A stretch of 64,000 bases of DNA from assembly GCA_019636755.1 (NCBI GenBank), contig JAHBWZ010000002.1, positions 248,001-312,000 of the forward strand. The letters are read 5' to 3'. The notes under the pieces are model-generated. The model was not told where the DNA came from. It saw only the letters and a program-made list of their open reading frames with translations, and searched no databases. The position numbers and the translations under genes were made by a program. This DNA is from Phycisphaeraceae bacterium (GTDB taxonomy: Bacteria > Planctomycetota > Phycisphaerae > Phycisphaerales > SM1A02). Shown here piece by piece: positions 62,391-64,000 of this stretch; the first letter of the stretch is position 1; each line of letters starts with the position of its first letter.

Positions 62391-63589
62391 GCGCGGCGAC
62401 CATCCGATGCATCGGGCCTTCCATCGGGGCGCGGTCCGCCGGCGCCATCCGCCGACCACCACGCCGGCTGCACCGCCGCGATGGCCTCTCGGCGCGGTCC
62501 GTCCCGGCCGGGCAGGCATCCGTACGCCTCGCCCTCCTCGGCCCGGAGTCGCTCGGCGATCGCCAGCGCCTCCGGGTCCAGGGTGTTCGGATATCGCTCG
62601 TCGAAGTAGTAGAAGAACCGGGGAAGCGTGCCGACCTCTTCCTTCAGCACGAAGACGCGCTTCGTCCGAAGAATCTCTGAGACCTCGGACCTCGGGTCGA
62701 GCACGTTGCCGAACTTCCGGGCGCCGGTCGGACAGATCTCCACGCAGGCGGGCATGCGGCCTTCGCGCGTCCGGTGCAGACAGAAGTGGCACTTCTCCAT
62801 GACGCCCTTCTCGCGCGGACGGTTGGAGAGATACGCCATGTCCGGGTTGACCTGGTCGCGCGGCAGGTGCGGTGTCGTGAAGTTGAAGCGGCGCGCCCAG
62901 TACGGACACGCCGCCTCGCAGTACCGGCAGCCGATGCACCAGTCGTAGTCGATGACCGTGATGCCGTCGGCATCCTGCCAGGTCGCCTCGACGGGACAGA
63001 CCTTGACGCAGGGCGGATTCGCGCACTGGTGGCACTGCACCGGCATGTAGAAGTGGTTCGCATCCGGCACGGTCGGATGGTCGTAGTGGTGGTTGCCCTT
63101 CTCCACGTCCAGCGTGCCGCGCGGCATCTCGATCACGCGGATGTACTGGATCTCCGGGCTGCGGGACTGGTTGTTCTCGGCGACGCAGGCATGCACGCAC
63201 TTGCGGCACCCGATGCACCGGGAGAGGTTGAGCGCGTACACGAACTCCACGCCGTCCATCGGGCGGACATCGCGGAGATGGGGCCGGATCGCGTACCGCG
63301 CCTCCACCTTCTCGCGGATGCGCTCCAGCGCCTTCTCCATGTCCTGCGCGGTCATCTCCTTGTAGTGCTTCCGCAGGAAGTCCGCGAGATCAGGCAGGTC
63401 CTCCGACGACAGTTCGCGCAGGGGACTCAGCGCCGCGGCCAGGGCCGCCATGCCACCGAGCGCCGCCGCGCCGGTCCGCAGGAAACTCCGGCGCGACAGG
63501 TCATCGCCGCCGCCCGGACCGGATGCCGGCGCCGACGATGGGCCGTTCCAGATGCGCACATCACCGCTGCCGGCACCGCGGCTGTTCAT
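62387..63589 (-). CDS. Tat-exported 4Fe-4S ferredoxin subunit (DsrO/HmcB-like)
   Basis: This is a 400-residue protein. SRRSFLRTGAAALGG is a twin-arginine signal starting near residue 32. Four cysteine sets follow: CIGCRKCVHACVAEN, CHQCANPPCVKVCPVEA, CIGCRYCEAACPYW and CHFCLHRTREGRMPACVEICP, giving up to four cubane clusters. It would face the periplasm and pass electrons between the cytochrome c and the NrfD-type subunit. It overlaps both neighbours as ATGA, so the complex is made stoichiometrically. DsrO of sulfur metabolism is the closest named type, but no dsrAB, dsrM or dsrK is seen. Confidence 0.92.
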   Translation of the reverse strand: MNSRGAGSGDVRIWNGPSSAPASGPGGGDDLSRRSFLRTGAAALGGMAALAAALSPLRELSSEDLPDLADFLRKHYKEMTAQDMEKALERIREKVEARYAIRPHLRDVRPMDGVEFVYALNLSRCIGCRKCVHACVAENNQSRSPEIQYIRVIEMPRGTLDVEKGNHHYDHPTVPDANHFYMPVQCHQCANPPCVKVCPVEATWQDADGITVIDYDWCIGCRYCEAACPYWARRFNFTTPHLPRDQVNPDMAYLSNRPREKGVMEKCHFCLHRTREGRMPACVEICPTGARKFGNVLDPRSEVSEILRTKRVFVLKEEVGTLPRFFYYFDERYPNTLDPEALAIAERLRAEEGEAYGCLPGRDGPRREAIAAVQPAWWSADGAGGPRPDGRPDASDGRRA

Positions 63590-64000
63590 CGGGATCCTCC
63601 TGCCGCGGGATCGGCGCTGGCCTCGGATGGCCCCGGCTCCGGCGCGGGCACGTCCGCGCGCGCTCCTGCATCCGATGGATGGAGATCATGCAGCCATCGC
63701 TGCAGTGGACTCTGCCTGCCGGCTGCGCCCGGCGCCGCCGCGCCGTGCGCGTGGGCGGCACGGCGCGGATCGCCCATGCGCAGCGTCGCCGGTCCCGGGA
63801 GCGGGACCATGGCGTCGTAGCGCGGCGCATGCGGGTCATGGCACTCGCTGCACCCCAGGCGCGACTGGAACGCCGATCCGGTGATCCAGGAGCCCATCGT
63901 CCGTCCGTGCATGCCGCGCAGCCAGTCGCGATAGACGGTGCCGTGGCACTGCGCGCACAGCACGGGTGTGTCCGCGAACGGGACCGTTGAACCGTCCCGC
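63586..64000 (-). CDS. multiheme cytochrome c, 3' part (5' end outside window)
   Basis: The frame runs off the right edge. The visible 137 residues include two heme sites, CAQCH and CSECH, with extra His residues (GMHGRT, DPHAPRY) as possible sixth ligands. The last about 60 residues are Pro/Ala-rich. More hemes may lie upstream. Its TGA overlaps the start of the FeS subunit gene, which identifies it as the electron-entry or exit subunit of the same complex. Confidence 0.82.
   Translation of the reverse strand, partial: RDGSTVPFADTPVLCAQCHGTVYRDWLRGMHGRTMGSWITGSAFQSRLGCSECHDPHAPRYDAMVPLPGPATLRMGDPRRAAHAHGAAAPGAAGRQSPLQRWLHDLHPSDAGARADVPAPEPGPSEASADPAAGGSR

Noticed and set aside
1-64000. CRISPR arrays, tRNA and rRNA genes, insertion sequences, integrases, replication origin
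   Set aside because: I looked for evenly spaced repeats, T-loop motifs, transposase and integrase motifs and DnaA-box clusters and found none that could be supported by eye.

Overview
This window is GC-rich bacterial DNA, most likely from the Planctomycetota and probably the class Phycisphaerae. Four things point there. Secreted proteins end in EF-hand, dockerin-like repeats with cores such as CPADLDGSG and LLxxWGPC. Two ECF sigma factors are each translationally coupled to a large transmembrane Ser/Thr kinase. There is an H-X9-DG prepilin-type relic. There are PEP-CTERM and HAF-repeat exported proteins. The assignment rests on recognised protein families; no rRNA or tRNA gene was seen.

Layout. 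1-7 kb: a secreted TPR-like protein, ClpC, a lipoprotein and L-aspartate oxidase. 6.3-11.1 kb: a leucine-catabolism block (methylglutaconyl-CoA hydratase, biotin carboxylase, biotin carrier protein, HMG-CoA lyase) ending in biotin ligase; no carboxyltransferase subunit is present. 11.2-15.6 kb: a Cdd1-like helix-hairpin-helix protein, an unusual DUF1080-hydrolase-EF-hand fusion and a secreted protein. 15.8-20.4 kb: ECF sigma/kinase pair 1 and PilT. 20.5-20.9 kb: a compact minus-strand unit with a promoter, structured RNA, a near-maximal Shine-Dalgarno sequence, a 13-codon ORF and an intrinsic terminator. 21-27.3 kb: two coupled secreted proteins, a zinc metallopeptidase, a FluC pair and TsaB. 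27.6-31.9 kb: a three-gene signalling set (HTH-receiver, HDOD-histidine kinase, receiver-GAF).

33-40.7 kb is the accessory part. On the minus strand a two-gene cassette occurs three times: X (a HAF-repeat/dockerin protein, or only its C-terminal domain) followed by Y (a small exported protein). The genes overlap by TGATG in the two intact copies. Each cassette is followed by a related palindromic element of about 48 bp. Copy 1 is complete, copy 2 has a short X, and copy 3 is broken by frameshifts and stops. A short leader ORF containing a heptanucleotide repeat precedes X1.

41-64 kb: a family 2 glycosyltransferase, a PhoB-type regulator, a SatD-like/DUF3307 pair with a candidate operator, an adenine methyltransferase back to back with HrpA, an ECF-like sigma factor with an M42-like peptidase, RecQ, ECF/kinase pair 2 (with WD40 repeats), a GlsB-type membrane protein and a cytochrome c/FeS/NrfD respiratory operon that runs off the right edge.

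Two expression features recur. Many genes overlap by ATGA, GTGA or TGATG, which implies translational coupling. Several genes have a TANNNT-like hexamer 6-11 nt before the start codon and no Shine-Dalgarno sequence, which suggests leaderless mRNAs; one such hexamer reads as a -10 box on both strands between nadB and the hydratase gene.
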